DNA from: Sinelater perroti
Lineage: Eukaryota; Arthropoda; Insecta; Coleoptera; Elateridae
NCBI GenBank assembly: GCA_036346155.1
Contig: JARFIY010000099.1
Coordinates: 23,527,501 to 23,591,500 of the forward strand
Direction of reading: 5' to 3'
Length of the DNA: 64,000 nucleotides
This document shows, one piece after another, positions 11,486-23,130 of the stretch. Position 1 is the stretch's first letter. Every line of letters starts with the position of its first letter. The notes beneath the pieces are model-generated. The model was not told where the DNA came from. It saw nothing but the letters and a program-made list of their open reading frames with translations, and did not search any database. The translations under genes were made by a program, and so were the position numbers.

Positions 11486-12855
11486 CAGGTTGTCCCAAAA
11501 GTTCTGCAACACTGGCCAAAATTATGGTTATTGTGCAATTTTGTGTATTTTTGTGTATTCTTTGTGTTTATAGCGTAATAATAAGTTTTATCTTTGGATT
11601 TCACGTAGTTTTAAACAAAGTTTAACTCCGAGCTTTGATGTGCTATTGTTGGAAGCAGGAACTTTCGTTAAGAGATACTGCAAAGAAATCTTCAACGCCG
11701 AAGGCGAAGGAACCGTTCGCTGCACTACTGTTTCCAGATGGTATACGTGGCCATTAAAGTTGTATAATGAAGACTTGCTTGAAACATTGAGGATGAGCTT
11801 TCGTCAAGGACTCAAGGTTTAAGATCAGTTCTTAAAGTTTGTAAATCAACGGTTCAGCGGCATCTGCAACAGCTTGACTTTGTGTATAAGTACTGACAGG
11901 ATCCGCATAAAATAACTAAAATGCAAGGTACCAAAAGAGTCAATATTTGTCAGCAACTACTCAACAATTGTGAATTGTGACGTCGGACGAGAAGTGGATC
12001 TGGGTAATCCGTCAGAAGAAATAATCTAAAACTGCATTTTGAAGATTGTTTCCAAAAGAGTCAATATTTGTCGCAACTTTAAGGCACTTTTGAACTTGTG
12101 CAGATTCGGATAATGCGAATTTACGTTAGTCCGGTACGAGAAGTTGAAGAGTCGTTTGATTGGTCAATCAGCATCGTTCATTAAGACAACTGACGATCCA
12201 GCAAGATTTGAACAGTTGAGCGTTAAAGTTCTTCGCATTCAGCAACAGTCTAGATTTTCGACCATTATGGTGGAACTTTCGTTCAATGGAACTTTTAGAG
12301 GCCAGTTCTAAATCATTTGATGAAGTTGAAGAAGCGTACTAAGAATTCTTCGATTCAAAAGCCCAGTGAGTGTCTTACGATCCGAAAACTTGTGATGGTA
12401 ACTTTTCCTTTCGTCGGAACTTTATATCCCGCGCATGGTTCTGATATAGCACTTTGTTCCATTAAGACAACTTTGCATTCATGACCGCCACTACTCGTCT
12501 ACCAAAAGACTAAGAAAAATTTACGCACAGTTGGAATTGGCGTTAACATTCTTCGCATTAGCTTAATGTCTAGAGCGACTCGACCGATTCAGTGAGCCGC
12601 TTTCATTCAATGGAATTATTGGTTGCCGTAGAGGACCAGTTTAGACGATTTGGCCTTATGAAGTTGACAGAAGCGTACTAAGATTTTCGATTCAACCGCC
12701 CAGGGCTGGACTATTTCCGAAAACTTGCTATCCAGTAACAAAAGTTCGTAGAAAATAATGACCCCTATTTTGAAGAACTTTTTTGTTGTTTTTAGAAAAG
12801 TTAATCCATAAAATTAGTTTTTCAAAAGTGTTGCTGAACTTATGGAACAGTCTAG
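11486..12855 (+). mobile_element. Mariner element with diverged TIRs and internal duplications
   Basis: The left end (11486 on, CAGGTTGTCCCAAAAGTTC) and the inverted right end (down from 12855) share most of about 28 positions, including GTTCNGCAACAC, and TA flanks both sides (11484-11485, 12856-12857). The interior is a wrecked mariner transposase: LLEAGTFVKRYCKE (about 11640-11690), STVQRHLQQLDFVYKY (about 11845-11895), KRVNICQQLL (about 11935-11965) and TSDEKWIWV (about 11978-12005), the block holding the first catalytic aspartate. Two internal duplications are visible: CCAAAAGAGTCAATATTTGT at about 11930 and again at 12053, and a larger C-terminal segment present at about 12178-12365 and again at about 12465-12700 (shared CATTAAGACAACT and GCGTACTAAG). 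No frame is intact. Confidence 0.8.
11640..12740 (+). pseudogene. Broken mariner transposase with duplicated C-terminal segment
   Basis: Coding remnant inside the TIR element. The helix-turn-helix half is readable in short pieces, and the catalytic region is recognised by TSDEKW and by a DEVEEAY-like helix near 12320-12345 that recurs near 12660. Frameshifts every 50-150 bp and the two tandem duplications exclude function. In intact relatives the protein is about 345 residues; here the coding region is lengthened by duplicated DNA yet encodes nothing continuous beyond 60 residues. Confidence 0.7.
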
Positions 12856-12857
12856 TA

Positions 12858-13259
12858 TTTAAATTAATAAATTATTAGAAGCTTTTAAAATAAAATATTT
12901 CGAAAGAAACAAAGACATTTTAAATGACCAAAAGTGAATCCGACGGCTGATCAAATAAGGAATTGAAGTAAAAATTCCTTAAACAAATAATTATGATTTT
13001 TTAATGCCTATGCAGAGAATCTGCTTGAGAATAAATAAACTCATGGACTAAAAAGTTTTAAATGCTAAATTTACCGCATAAATTTAATTAATAAACTTGT
13101 TTCTATGGATTTTTCATGGAAATACCACTGCAAAATCATTAGCAAGTCAGTCTGCCTGTATTATATAATACAGGTTCAAACTAAAACAGTTAGAGAACAC
13201 CTAATAAAAAGAATAATAAAAAATCTTAAATGACGAGTTTAAAAATACATTACCAATTT
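12858..13259. other. AT-rich non-coding DNA
   Basis: Nothing recognised. Confidence 0.35.
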
Positions 13260-13880
13260 GCTTCAAAATCAATACACGAACATCGGCAGCCCCAAAAAGT
13301 TCAGAAAACCAAAACGCTTTCAGCCCCGCTGCGCATCCAACTCAGGCACAATCAGATTTCAGAAATTGTGATCTTATTCAATCGGAGGTTAATATAATTT
13401 TGCTCGGCTTCTTATTTCGGCCCACCACATCCGCTGAAATTATTTACGTCTCGGTTGGCCCCATGCCTCTCTGGAACTTCTGCTCAGCCGCGGGTATGTT
13501 GCAAAATAAAACGGAGTTGTTGCAGGCTGCTCCGTCGAGAGTTGGGATTCTGTGGCGAACTAATTTGGCGGAAAAATTGCAGCAATATTATGGTTTCCTG
13601 GAAGCCCTGCGAGTCTTGGAAGGGCGCGGAAAATCATTACGGCCCTTCGTGCGCTCTCGCTCTCAGAACGCGGCCTTCGAGGGCGCCGCTTAATTAACAC
13701 CTTTCTTTGGGGCGTATCACAACAAAGGGAATTTTTGATTCAGTTTTTGTAGTTAACGGCGTCTAATTACATTCGGAGTGCTGGGTGAGTTTTTAGTTGG
13801 CGGCTCATTTTCAGACCCACCCTAATTTATTATTTAGCTTCCTTTTAGGCAGCATTTTAATCATTTCTTTTGGAAGCTTA
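13260..13880. other. GC-rich island of unknown role
   Basis: Base composition rises sharply against the AT-rich surroundings, with CpG-containing words such as GCGCTCTCGCTCTCAGAACG near 13650. Two overlapping + frames (13400-13693 and 13455-13697) stay open because of this composition; neither shows a domain, signal peptide or transposon motif I know. The island contains no obvious tandem or inverted repeat. It could be a host regulatory or 5'-exon segment, a piece of an unfamiliar repeat, or a cryptic coding exon. I do not assign a function. Confidence 0.35.
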
Positions 13881-14334
13881 GTGAGAGACAATAATACTGC
13901 TTTTTGTGATAAAAGTTGGTTTAATTATTCTTTCCACATTTAAACAATAAATTACTTTATTTGTTGCTTTTATAATAAAACTTAGTTAAGAAGAAGCAGT
14001 CTGCTCCGACAATCAGTCAATATATCATTAGCCTTCAAAAACCAATTTTGTTTCTGGAGCTTATATACTTGAGAACTTCAATATCATATCTTTTCTAAGT
14101 ACTATATAAAATTGAGAATCTGTAAGCAGCTTAACTAACTGTAACGAAATAGAATTGGTTCTGAATGATATAAGTATTATATTTTTTACACTATTAGAAA
14201 ATAATAGATTGTACTAGTTCAGCAAAATAAATTGCCTTATATAATAGTATTACATGACTAATCATACAACAAGCGTCAGAATAAGAAGAAGCTTAATTTG
14301 ACTTTTTAGAACTGAAAATAATCATTAAAAACAT
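13881..14334. other. AT-rich non-coding DNA
   Basis: Nothing recognised. Confidence 0.35.
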
Positions 14335-15003
14335 TTACCATAGACCTTAATACTTTAGACTGGAATCGTGTTAAAACATCTATATTTGAATGGCAGGCTA
14401 TACCCTATAGTTGTATGCCATATGCCCAAATTGGTTTGATAATGGCTAATATAATAGAATAATAGAATTTTACTTTCTGTAAATAACTGCGACTTTTCTT
14501 AGGATCCAGTACATTTTCTGTATTTTGAGACCATGCTACTTTCTTTCATATATAAATACTTAATGTGTTTATCTTGCAGTAGTTGTTTGTTATTGAGTAA
14601 TACAAGTGGACTGATACCTCTTCTTAAAGTAAAATTTTATGCGGCATTTGTTGTCCAAGTTACTACTTTTTGTAAATGGACTTGGGGATGTTGAGGGGGT
14701 ATATTGGGGTTGATGTGCTACGAAACTATTGCGATGTTGTCGGCGGATGTGGAAGTCGTACTTCTTATTGTGGTGAGTAGATCGGTGGAATAAAAAAGAT
14801 ACAAAAGTGGGCTCATCACATTTCTCCGAGGAACTCCAGCGCCAATGGAAAACAAGGATGTGTAACTATCTCCTCACCTCACAAGAAAATGTCTGTCAGT
14901 TAGGTATGGCCTAAGCATATCATAACAATTCAAGGGCAGTGCATTCTTGATTTTAAATAGTAGACCTTGATGCCATATTTTGTCGAATGCTTGCCGGATG
15001 CGG
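14335..15003 (-). pseudogene. Jockey-like ORF2, RT middle and C-terminal part
   Basis: Minus-strand reading from about 15000 downward gives AFDKIWHQGLLFKIKNAL (RT motif A region) and MLRPYLTDRHFLV. Then GVPRRNVMSPLLYLFYSTD stands in for GVPQGSVLGP, an ADNIAIVS segment replaces FADDTAI, and FTLRRGISPLVLLNNKQLL follows. The far end reads LGIWHTTIGYSLPFKYR near 14390 in place of the usual PIWAYGIQLWG block. It begins exactly where the GC-rich insert ends and lines up, after a gap of about 60 residues, with the Jockey N-terminal RT part at 15888-16345. The simplest reading is one element split by an insertion with a small deletion. Confidence 0.8.
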
Positions 15004-15887
15004 TACTTAGTACCCTTATTGCCGAGTCTCCAAACACAAACCGGGAGGTTATCCCTTACAGTATGACCGTAGATCAGCACACTCACAACGCACGCACCCG
15101 GACAATCGTTCAAGTCGAGTCTGGGAAGCTCAGGTACCAAACTAGACTACTTTATTTTACTGATCCGGGCGCCGGAGGTGTCACAGCTCTACTGGCAATA
15201 TCCGACATGGACCGGATGGACTTTGACGGGTGGTGGAGGGCCAAAGGGCTTAAGGGCATGCGCTCACACGTGGAGAACGAAGCCCTTCTGTCCCTAAAGC
15301 GGTGCCACTACCCCTAAGGGTACCACAGAGAGGTAACCGGAGAGCCCGCCCCGATTGGCTTGCCCCCTCCTCTTTCCACGTTAGGCGATTAGTCGTCGAA
15401 GTCACTCACATGGTACCTCTACCCCATTATTACTGTCTAGCGTCATTCGTTGCTCACAGATGTGGGATTGGGTAGCTCCACGAGCAGTTTTACGGGTTTC
15501 ACGCGCTACGGGAAAAGGCGCACTACCCACTCGTGTCGGTAAGTTTTCTTTACCACGTTGGACGAGCAGCCGTCGAGATTACTTGCGTGAGTCTCTTCTC
15601 CACGTCCTCTGACACTTTTCGCCCCCATTGCCCACAATTGTAGGATAGGGTAGCTAGAAGCACCTTTATGAGTCTGCGTCATGGAGTCTACGCAGCCCCA
15701 CTCGTGTCGGTGAAATTTCCTTCACCACGTTGGTCGGACAACCGTCGCGGTCGCTTGAGCAAACCTGTGCCACATATCGCTACTGCTATATACCGAAAAA
15801 GACAGCCGAACAGTAGCGTTTGCCTTCGATGTCTTGCGAATTTTGTTTGCTACACGGTGCGTCTGTTCGAGTGTAGCAGGGTTTCAT
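15004..15887. repeat. GC-rich insert with three ~175-bp tandem units
   Basis: This block interrupts the minus-strand Jockey element and is much richer in G+C than its flanks. The anchor CACGTTNG with following CGAGCAGCCGTCG-like text starts at 15377, 15554 and 15726 (periods 177 and 172 bp). CCACTCGTGTCGGT occurs before the second and third units. The proximal part (15140-15340) has an open + frame up to 15317 with no recognised domain. The layout resembles the repeated GC-rich 5' untranslated monomers of some insect non-LTR retrotransposons, but that is inference; a GC-rich satellite fragment is equally possible. Confidence 0.6.
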
Positions 15888-16017
15888 AGTAATAGTCTCT
15901 CAAAAATTTTTGATACAATCGGCAATAGACTAATTAGTTTGTAGAAACTTGTATCTAGAGTTAGTTTGCCAGGTTTAGGTATCATTACATAAGTATGTAC
16001 ATTTTAGACGATTTTTG

Positions 16018-16074
<57 letters not shown>

Positions 16075-17020
16075 ATTCGTATTTAAGATTTCATATATAA
16101 AGTGTTACGTAATGCATACGAGTTTTTCCTAGTTAATAAATTGTGGCAACTTTCCATGGTTTCGGATAATGTCTTACTCTTAAAACAGCATCCATTAGGT
16201 AAGTGATAAATATGAAACCTCTTTCAGGCAATTTTCGCAACGCTCTAGCTGTAATTAAGTGATATCCGGGCCATTTGTGTATATTTAGATTCATAATTGT
16301 AGCCTTGATCTTGTTGACCTTAAAGTTATTAGTTGTAAGCACATCTGGAAAGGATATTTAAGAAATTTGGCATTTCTTTTCTTTTAAGAATCGAATTGAT
16401 AAAATACGGATTCTAAATGTTTTGCAAGAGCAACGGCTTTTTCACGTTACTTCTGGCCCTAGTATTATTTTCGAGACGCAAGAACGTCATGTAGTTTTGC
16501 GGTTCTTTTACTTTTTGGTCGCTTTCTAAAGGGAGTAGTCGCTGGCTTCCGCAGATGACAAATTTTTTAGGTAAGTTTGAACTGTGTGTCTTTGATATAG
16601 AAGAGAAGTTTCTTGAGATGCTTTATTGTTTGCCATCTTCGGTGTAACTTACGTTTCTTTCGTAATTTTTTCTTCACTATAATGGGGCAGTTAGTGGTTT
16701 CTATTTTCTTAGCGTTTGAAGGTATTGTCAGCTGTGCGGCTTATTGATAGACTTTTTAAATATTTCAAGAGCGGAGATTAAATTCTCTTTCGATTTTAAA
16801 GATACATCAAGTGGTAGAGTTTTATCAACTGTTGTTTTGAAGAGATCCCAATTCGTTTGTTTATTTCAGAGACTAGAAGATTTTCAATTGGTTCTTTACA
16901 ATTCTCTTACAATTATTGGCGAGTGGTCAGTTGAAAGATCTAGACAAGATGCTGCTTTGAAATAATTTGGTTTAATGTCTTTTATGTTCCAATACATAAA
17001 TCGAGTCATTCTGATATTTT
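15888..17020 (-). pseudogene. Jockey-like ORF2, end of endonuclease to RT N-terminus
   Basis: From about 17020 downward on the minus strand: ASCLDLSTDHSPIIV (about 16915-16960) is the end of the AP-endonuclease with its conserved SDH-like histidine. A long linker follows (DKTLPLDVSLKSKENLI, about 16765-16830). The RT N-terminus reads KVNKIKATIMNLNI (near 16300-16340), PERGFIFITYLMDAVLRV (16160-16215), VMIPKPGKLTLDTSFYKLI (about 15945-16000) and SLLPIVSKIFERLL up to the insert boundary. A pure (TA)25 tract splits the coding text at 16021-16070. Most of the endonuclease upstream of 17000 is missing. Many stops and frameshifts; non-functional. Confidence 0.85.
16021..16070. repeat. (TA)25 microsatellite
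   Basis: Uninterrupted TA dinucleotides lie inside the Jockey ORF2 remnant, between the blocks equivalent to PKPWKVA and VMIPKPGK. The tract must have expanded after the element lost function. Confidence 0.98.
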
Positions 17021-17309
17021 TCCGTGTCTGATGACCAATATTTTAGTTTGACTGTGTTTTTAGTATTAGTAAGTTGCGAATCACACTAAACATGTTTTGT
17101 ATTTGAAAATAATGTTCATAGTGTTCTAATTGATTGTTGTTCTTGGGCAGTAAGTTGATAAGATCATTAAAGCCCTTTCCAATCGTCGATTGTTATATCA
17201 TGGCTTGAAGACGTTCCAAGTTGTATTTTGAAAGTTTGTGGTGCTTAATTGCGTTTTTGACTATGATGTGTTGGGTATGTCGCATATTTTAGGATTTTTA
17301 AGTAAGTTG

Positions 17310-18200
17310 CATTCAAATTTTTAACATGTCTTTAAGTTCAGATCTCTCACTTAATTCATTTACAGATGTTGGTTGGGCTAGTGTTGTATTAGATGCGTAT
17401 CGATGGTTGCTTCCGCTTGTTGCTTACCTAACTAATAATTGAATGATTCCATTGTTCTGTGTATTGACGAGTAAGTACAAATTGTCTGCTTCTTAGCGGA
17501 GAACAATTTTTGCTGTAATTCCTAGTAGACAAAACATCCATTATGATTTGCAGTGTGGTTTCTACTGCAATACACATTTAGTATCAAAGATTCTTTCTTT
17601 CCGTTGGCATTGGGCAGTTAAATAGTTGCTGGTTTTGTTACGAAAGTTTTCAGTATGCCCAAATTTTTGGCATTCAGCACATTGAGGTAGTTTGCTCTTT
17701 ATTTTTGGAGGTTTAAATTTCACCACCGAATGTGTCAGACCTTTTATGTTGTACAGTTATTTGTTGTTCTCGGCCGGTATCAATTCTACAAAAAAATGGT
17801 GGTAAGGTGATCTTTGTGCTTCTTTGTTTAATATTTGCAATATTATTAACGAAATGCCTGTATGTTTTTAGCTCTTTCAATTCTTCTAAGTTAGTGGATT
17901 GATGTAAATTTTTCAAAACTATCCTAAATCTTCGCTCTTGCTTTTGCTGGTAGGTGTGAAATTTTGCATTTCTTTCCCTTAGAGCTTCAATTATAGCATA
18001 ATACTTTTGAGAGGTTTTTAATAATATTTTCACTTTATCGTTATTTAGAATTTTTAAGCTACATTTATTTTTTGCTATAGCTTTCAGTAGACATTTAATT
18101 TGTTCATTTATTTTAATTTAAATCATCTCCTACTTGGTTGTCATCTAACCACTCGAAATCGGTTTGCAAGGATTATTATTGTTATTGGTGATAGCTTGCT
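17310..18200 (-). pseudogene. Jockey-like ORF1 (nucleic-acid-binding gag-like protein) remnant
   Basis: Minus-strand frame 18033-17713 reads LKTSQKYYAIIEALRERN, then FHTYQQKQERRFRIVLKNL, NIANIKQRSTKITLPPFF and VQHKRSDTF. This is the domain that precedes the zinc knuckles in Jockey ORF1. In another frame downstream, CAECQKFGHTENF (about 17640-17680) is the first CCHC knuckle. The protein binds element RNA in family members. Upstream sequence to about 18200 still shows a degraded NRFEWLDDN-like start region. Frameshift after the 106-codon frame and loss of the later knuckles make it non-functional. It sits 5' of the ORF2 remnant on the same strand, as expected for one Jockey copy spanning about 18200-14335. 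Confidence 0.8.
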
Positions 18201-18374
18201 AATTCCCCTGAAAGTGAATAATTTTATAACGTAATTTATTGTAAGATTACCTGCTCAAACTATTTTGTCAGCATATTTGTAACAATTTACAGTTACATGA
18301 TTGGGTATAGGATATTTTCATTGTTAACCATTATTGCACTATTATCAACAAAGAATGCTAAGTATGTGTTTGTG

Positions 18375-18720
18375 TTAGGGGTAAAAATAGAGTAAAACCC
18401 TAGGTATTCCCTTAAGAAACATTTGTTGGATTAATTTTAACTGTATATATCCTGTTATTAAGATATGAGAATAAAATGGCCTTCATTCTAAAAACTTAAA
18501 ATTAGTGATATTGTATTAAAGATCTTTAGTTCACACAGGATCAAAAACTTGAGATAAGCCCACAAAAAATGTCACTGTGTATTATTAAAATGTACATTCT
18601 TTTTCTATTGCTTCAACAATTTTCTGTAATAGATGGCTTGTAGAGTATCCCTTTCAGAATCTAAACTGAAAGACCAGCGATAATTGTAATTTTGTAATTT
18701 AGCCTAGAAACAGAATACTT
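18375..18720 (-). pseudogene. CR1-like or related LINE reverse transcriptase scrap
   Basis: On the minus strand: FQFRF-stop-KGYSTSHLLQKIVEAIE (about 18605-18670), YTVTFFVGLSQVFDPV (about 18545-18600) and, farther on, LIQQMFLKGIPRVLLYF (about 18400-18445). These align by eye with the FGFR-GYSTTHLL, FLDLSKAFDT and GIPQGS-LGP blocks of CR1/L2-type reverse transcriptases. Stops and substitutions are frequent and only about 350 bp survive. The clade is uncertain; the RT call rests on three blocks in the correct order. Confidence 0.55.
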
Positions 18721-21700
18721 AGCACACGCTTCTATTTATTAGAGCGATAGCCAGTTTTTAAGAATGTATTGTATGTGGTTGCTAAGTATGCTAGTGTTTT
18801 AGTTCTTTAAGCATAATATCGGCTATTTTAGTTTAGTCTGACGTTTTAGTAATAAAATTGCTTTTATTACCAAATATAGTTGCTTAGGATAAGTTAGCTT
18901 ATTTTGGTTTCCGGTGAGCAGTTGGTGTCTTTCTGTACGTCTAATTACTTTATTTGCAAACACATATTTTAATGATTGCAAGAAACGAATGTTTCTTTCA
19001 AATGGTTAGCGTAAGTTTTGGATTTTGCTTTGTCGGTGTTGTATAATGTGTAATTCCTAAAGAAAATTTTACATCTGCCGTGATTCACTGGACCCCTAAC
19101 GTACAATAAAATTTATAACTTAATATAACTATAATTTAAATATAAAGTACTCGTAATAATATAATAGTAACTCTTTCATATATAGGTATAGTTGCATGTA
19201 TTTTTTTATAATAATTTTTTTTATTACAACAAATTATTAACTTCATTATACTACAAGTGATTGCAAGTATTTTTCTAGATCTTGTACTAGAGAATATATG
19301 GATTATATTATCAAGATCCAACTTTCCGGCTAATGCCATTTTATTAGTCAAAGTACCCAGAGTGTAATAAACCTTAACATAGCTTTTAGAAATTTTTCGC
19401 GTAACGTTCTACATTTTTAGGAATTTTGCAAGCTGATTATCGGTATATCGTGGTTTTATACTGCGCTGACATTATATGAGATCGATTTTCTTTAAATTGT
19501 GGCTGAATGTATCTTCGGAAACCTTAAATTTACATGATAATTTATTTTCAGCTACTTTCTTCATTTTTGTAACTTGCAAGTACTAAGCATAGGCCTACTC
19601 CCCGATTATCTTCTAGTTTCAATACTATTACTACTCATAAAAACATAATACGTTGTTCACCAACTAACACTTTGTTTGAGAAAATCATGTATAACATATT
19701 TTTGCTATGTATTCCAAGTTTATGGTAAATGCGTTGTCGCAAAAGATTTTGATTATACTTCTATCTTGGTTTTAGAGAAGTATTTTCGTCTTTATTTTAG
19801 TTGGTATTACAATGGTCACCGAGACACTTCAGGCATCTAGGAATTGTTGGTAATTGGCATATTTGGCATTGAAGCATGTTGTTAGATGGTCATCGTGGCT
19901 TCATCTTAACTAATAAATGAAGAATATTGTTTATTTTGAACTTTTCATTTGATTTCTTATCGGCTGTAGGTCGTAAATTTTATTTTTAAGCATTTTTATC
20001 ATATACTAGTTATAGAATGTTCATATGCGGTGAGTTCTGCTCCTAAATCTTGTTCTGTTAGGGAAAGTAGGACATTATTAATAGAAATTGAGAACGGTCT
20101 TTTGTTAGAATAGAAAATTTTGCTAAAACCCGATGGTCAACTTCAGTCAAAAGAGCGATTTTCAGTACTGTTCTACTGAAATCGGCAAAAAAAGCTCGTC
20201 CACGTAAAAATATTGGCGGACTTTTAACTCTGATTTCCTATTTGTTTAATTTTCGAGTCGTATTATTATTCCTTGATGACACCTGAAGATTTTAGATGTT
20301 CTGATATGTAATATTTGTTATCCTGAAGCAACGATGTAGGCTGTCACATATATATTTTTCCTGCAAGTCACTAATAGGACATAATAGGTGATTGGAGTTT
20401 CTTTTTGTGTCATTTCTCCCCTCCCATAAATGAGGAAGCAACTAAAATGTAATTTATTTAAAATATTTACAAGCAGTTATTGAGTATAGATTTAACCTAC
20501 ACAGCTATCAAATGAAAAAGTGTTCGGGTCCGTAATATCACTACGGTTACGTTTCACATATGATCGTTCAACAAGGGCACTTAAATTCTAATCCTATGTT
20601 TTAATACAGTTAAACACAAATTTCATTTTTGTTTGTAAGGCAAGCTAAAATTATATTATACTAGATGAGATACATTCAACACTAAACGTTTTTCCAATGT
20701 TAAAGCATATAAAATAATATTGTTATACAACAATCATTATGTATCTTTAAACTCAAATTATTTTTACCACAAGCATGTTTAACAATTACAATATCCCAGC
20801 TTAGTCAAAAACCATTGCTAAGTAAAAATTAATCAAGTCAAAGTTTATAATTCGCCCAATTTGACATGGTCCGCTTGACATGATTTCCGAAAAGTTTTTA
20901 ATTGTTTTTTTACATTTTACATATTTCTAATTAAAAAGAATTTTGTTACATAGGTGAGTAACCTAGAATATAACAACAATTAACATTTAAAATAATTATA
21001 TTCACTATAAAACCAAAATTTGAAAAAATTGGACTGAACATGTTCAGGTTCTAAATTGTACAGGAATGTAAGTCACATCCTGTTTAAACACTTTGCTGTT
21101 TATAGTAGTACGTATTTTATTTATTTTTTAAATACAAAACAACCAAAGAGAGTTTTGTTTTGGTTTTCACTTTATGTTGTACTTTATTTTTTCCATCTGA
21201 ATTTATTCAAAATTTAATTATAGGACATCATATTTTTTAAATTCTTTTACTAGGTTGTAATCTTTTAATTTTTATTTAAATTGTTAAACATTATATAAGA
21301 GCAAACATAAAAACATCAAATAATATGAAAATGCGAAATACATGTACATAAGATTTATTAAATTTTGATTCGAAGCTTTTTAAAATATAAATTAATAAAT
21401 CACCCTTTTTATGGCAATGCTCAACTACGTTGAAATTTTATAGTGAATTGTGGAGATATATGATGACCTCTATTTACCCTTACTGATGACAAATTGCTGT
21501 TACCTGTTGCTAATGATGCCATAATCATTTTGCTTCAATTTATCTAATTAATACGAAAGTACAAATAATTAGCAAAAACATTTATTAACAAATACCCATC
21601 CAAGTAGTGCTATATAAACGAACAAAAAACTGTGGTCCCTGTTATTATGATATTTGTTCTTTCTAGTAAGCGTATTACATTTGAAAAATATAAAATATTA

Positions 21701-22694
21701 GTTAAAAAGTGTAAATCAGCAAAAAGCTCACCTCTACTAATGAAAACTTGTAATACGAAATATTTTCTTTATTTAATAAACACGAAAATCTACGATTTCT
21801 ATAACTAAAAATTTCTCCCAGGAACTGTAATACGAAAGTAAGCTCGTTAGTAAACTCGGAGTTCTAGTCCTTTTTTCCAACGTAGGAGGCATAAGTAGCT
21901 TTAGCAAGGTAAAGCGGGGTTCTCCCGTAGTCGACGTCATTATCCCCATCTATTTATAAGAATACAATGGACACACTTTTTTCAATTCAACTGATTAGTG
22001 TATAATCTCTCTTAAAGAGCAAATAGTTCAGATAATAACTTTTCAAATTAAGGAAAAATAAACTAAAGCTAGCGTTTTGGCCCAAAATGTAGGCAAAAAG
22101 GTGCGATGCAGCAGTGTATATTAAGATTTATTCTAGTTAATAGAAAGGAGTTAGTTCTTTTGGGTTTGCAAAATAATTAAAGCAATTTTCTAGAACTAAT
22201 TTTACCCAAGTAAGAAAAAAACGTAATTGAAGTAACAAACCTATACCAAGCACGTCGGTTTTCATTTAGAAAACGCTCATGGAATAAATGTTACATAAGT
22301 TTGCACGGAACATTGAACTTATGTAGAAGTATTATATGGTTTGCAGGGATTTGTTTTTGTGCTTTATAAAAGAAATCCTCAACAAATTATAAAATAAGTC
22401 ATTTAATGTTATTTAATCTCGATGATTAATACGAAGATGTAAGACAGCATAAGAGTAGCATCAAATGACTTTCGATCGTCTTCCATCTTTATGCTGTTTC
22501 TAATGTCAACGTTTTGGATATATATATAAGCAAAAAAAATTTATCACTTGGTAATGTTATTCATATGGGTGCTTATCCCATAAATAAGAGATGCAAATAC
22601 AACAAATTAAAGCTAGCGAAACGATATCTGACGCTAAAAAATGTTTCTTGTGAAAGCTTTCTCAAAATGCAACACCTTTAATGCAACTACTAAT
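18721..22694. other. Long AT-rich stretch without recognised genes
   Basis: About 4 kb with only short open frames (for example 19136-19351 on minus, 71 codons), none with domain features. No TIR pair, tandem array or RNA gene was apparent. Presumed intergenic or intronic. Confidence 0.45.
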
Positions 22695-23130
22695 GCTAGC
22701 AATAACAGCTGCGATGGTATAAGTATTATTCCATAGCATAATCTCGCAAAGGTACCGCAAGTTTTTAAAATCCCAAAATATACGAAAGCGGCAAATTACA
22801 AATTTCTGGCCAAAAATCCCGAAAACTACCAGTGAGAAGACCCATAGATCGAGAATGTTCTTATCCCCTTTTTTTGAATTTGGAAGTCAAACTAAAACCA
22901 GTACACTCCTAGAGACACATAATTCATTACTTCACTGCATAGAAGAAATAATTTTGTTTGAGAGAAGAATTAATAGCTTGCTGCTAACTGAAGTAAATCT
23001 CTTCTTAAGTTGCTATCACCATAAAGTTAAATATAGAGGGTTTTAATACGCACTACAAAGATTTTTGCCACCTTATTCATCTACACAGTCCCATTTGTAT
23101 AGTCTTGCAAAGAATAAAAGCATGAGCTAA
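22695..23130 (+). pseudogene. Jockey-like RT scrap
   Basis: Plus-strand reading shows, in order, KIPKYTKAANYKFLAKNPENY (about 22770-22830, like IPKPGKD..NYRPISLL), LIPFFEFGSQTKTSTLLETH (22858-22920, like the HQFGFR..HSTIEQVH block) and KVKYRGF followed by YALQRFLPPY (about 23022-23075, like KVWH-GLLYKL). Spacing between blocks fits RT motifs. The copy is short and has stops. Confidence 0.5.

Noticed and set aside
13400..13697. 97- and 80-codon overlapping frames in the GC-rich island
   Set aside because: Open because of base composition (few TAA/TAG/TGA in GC-rich DNA) and overlapping in two frames. No coding evidence.
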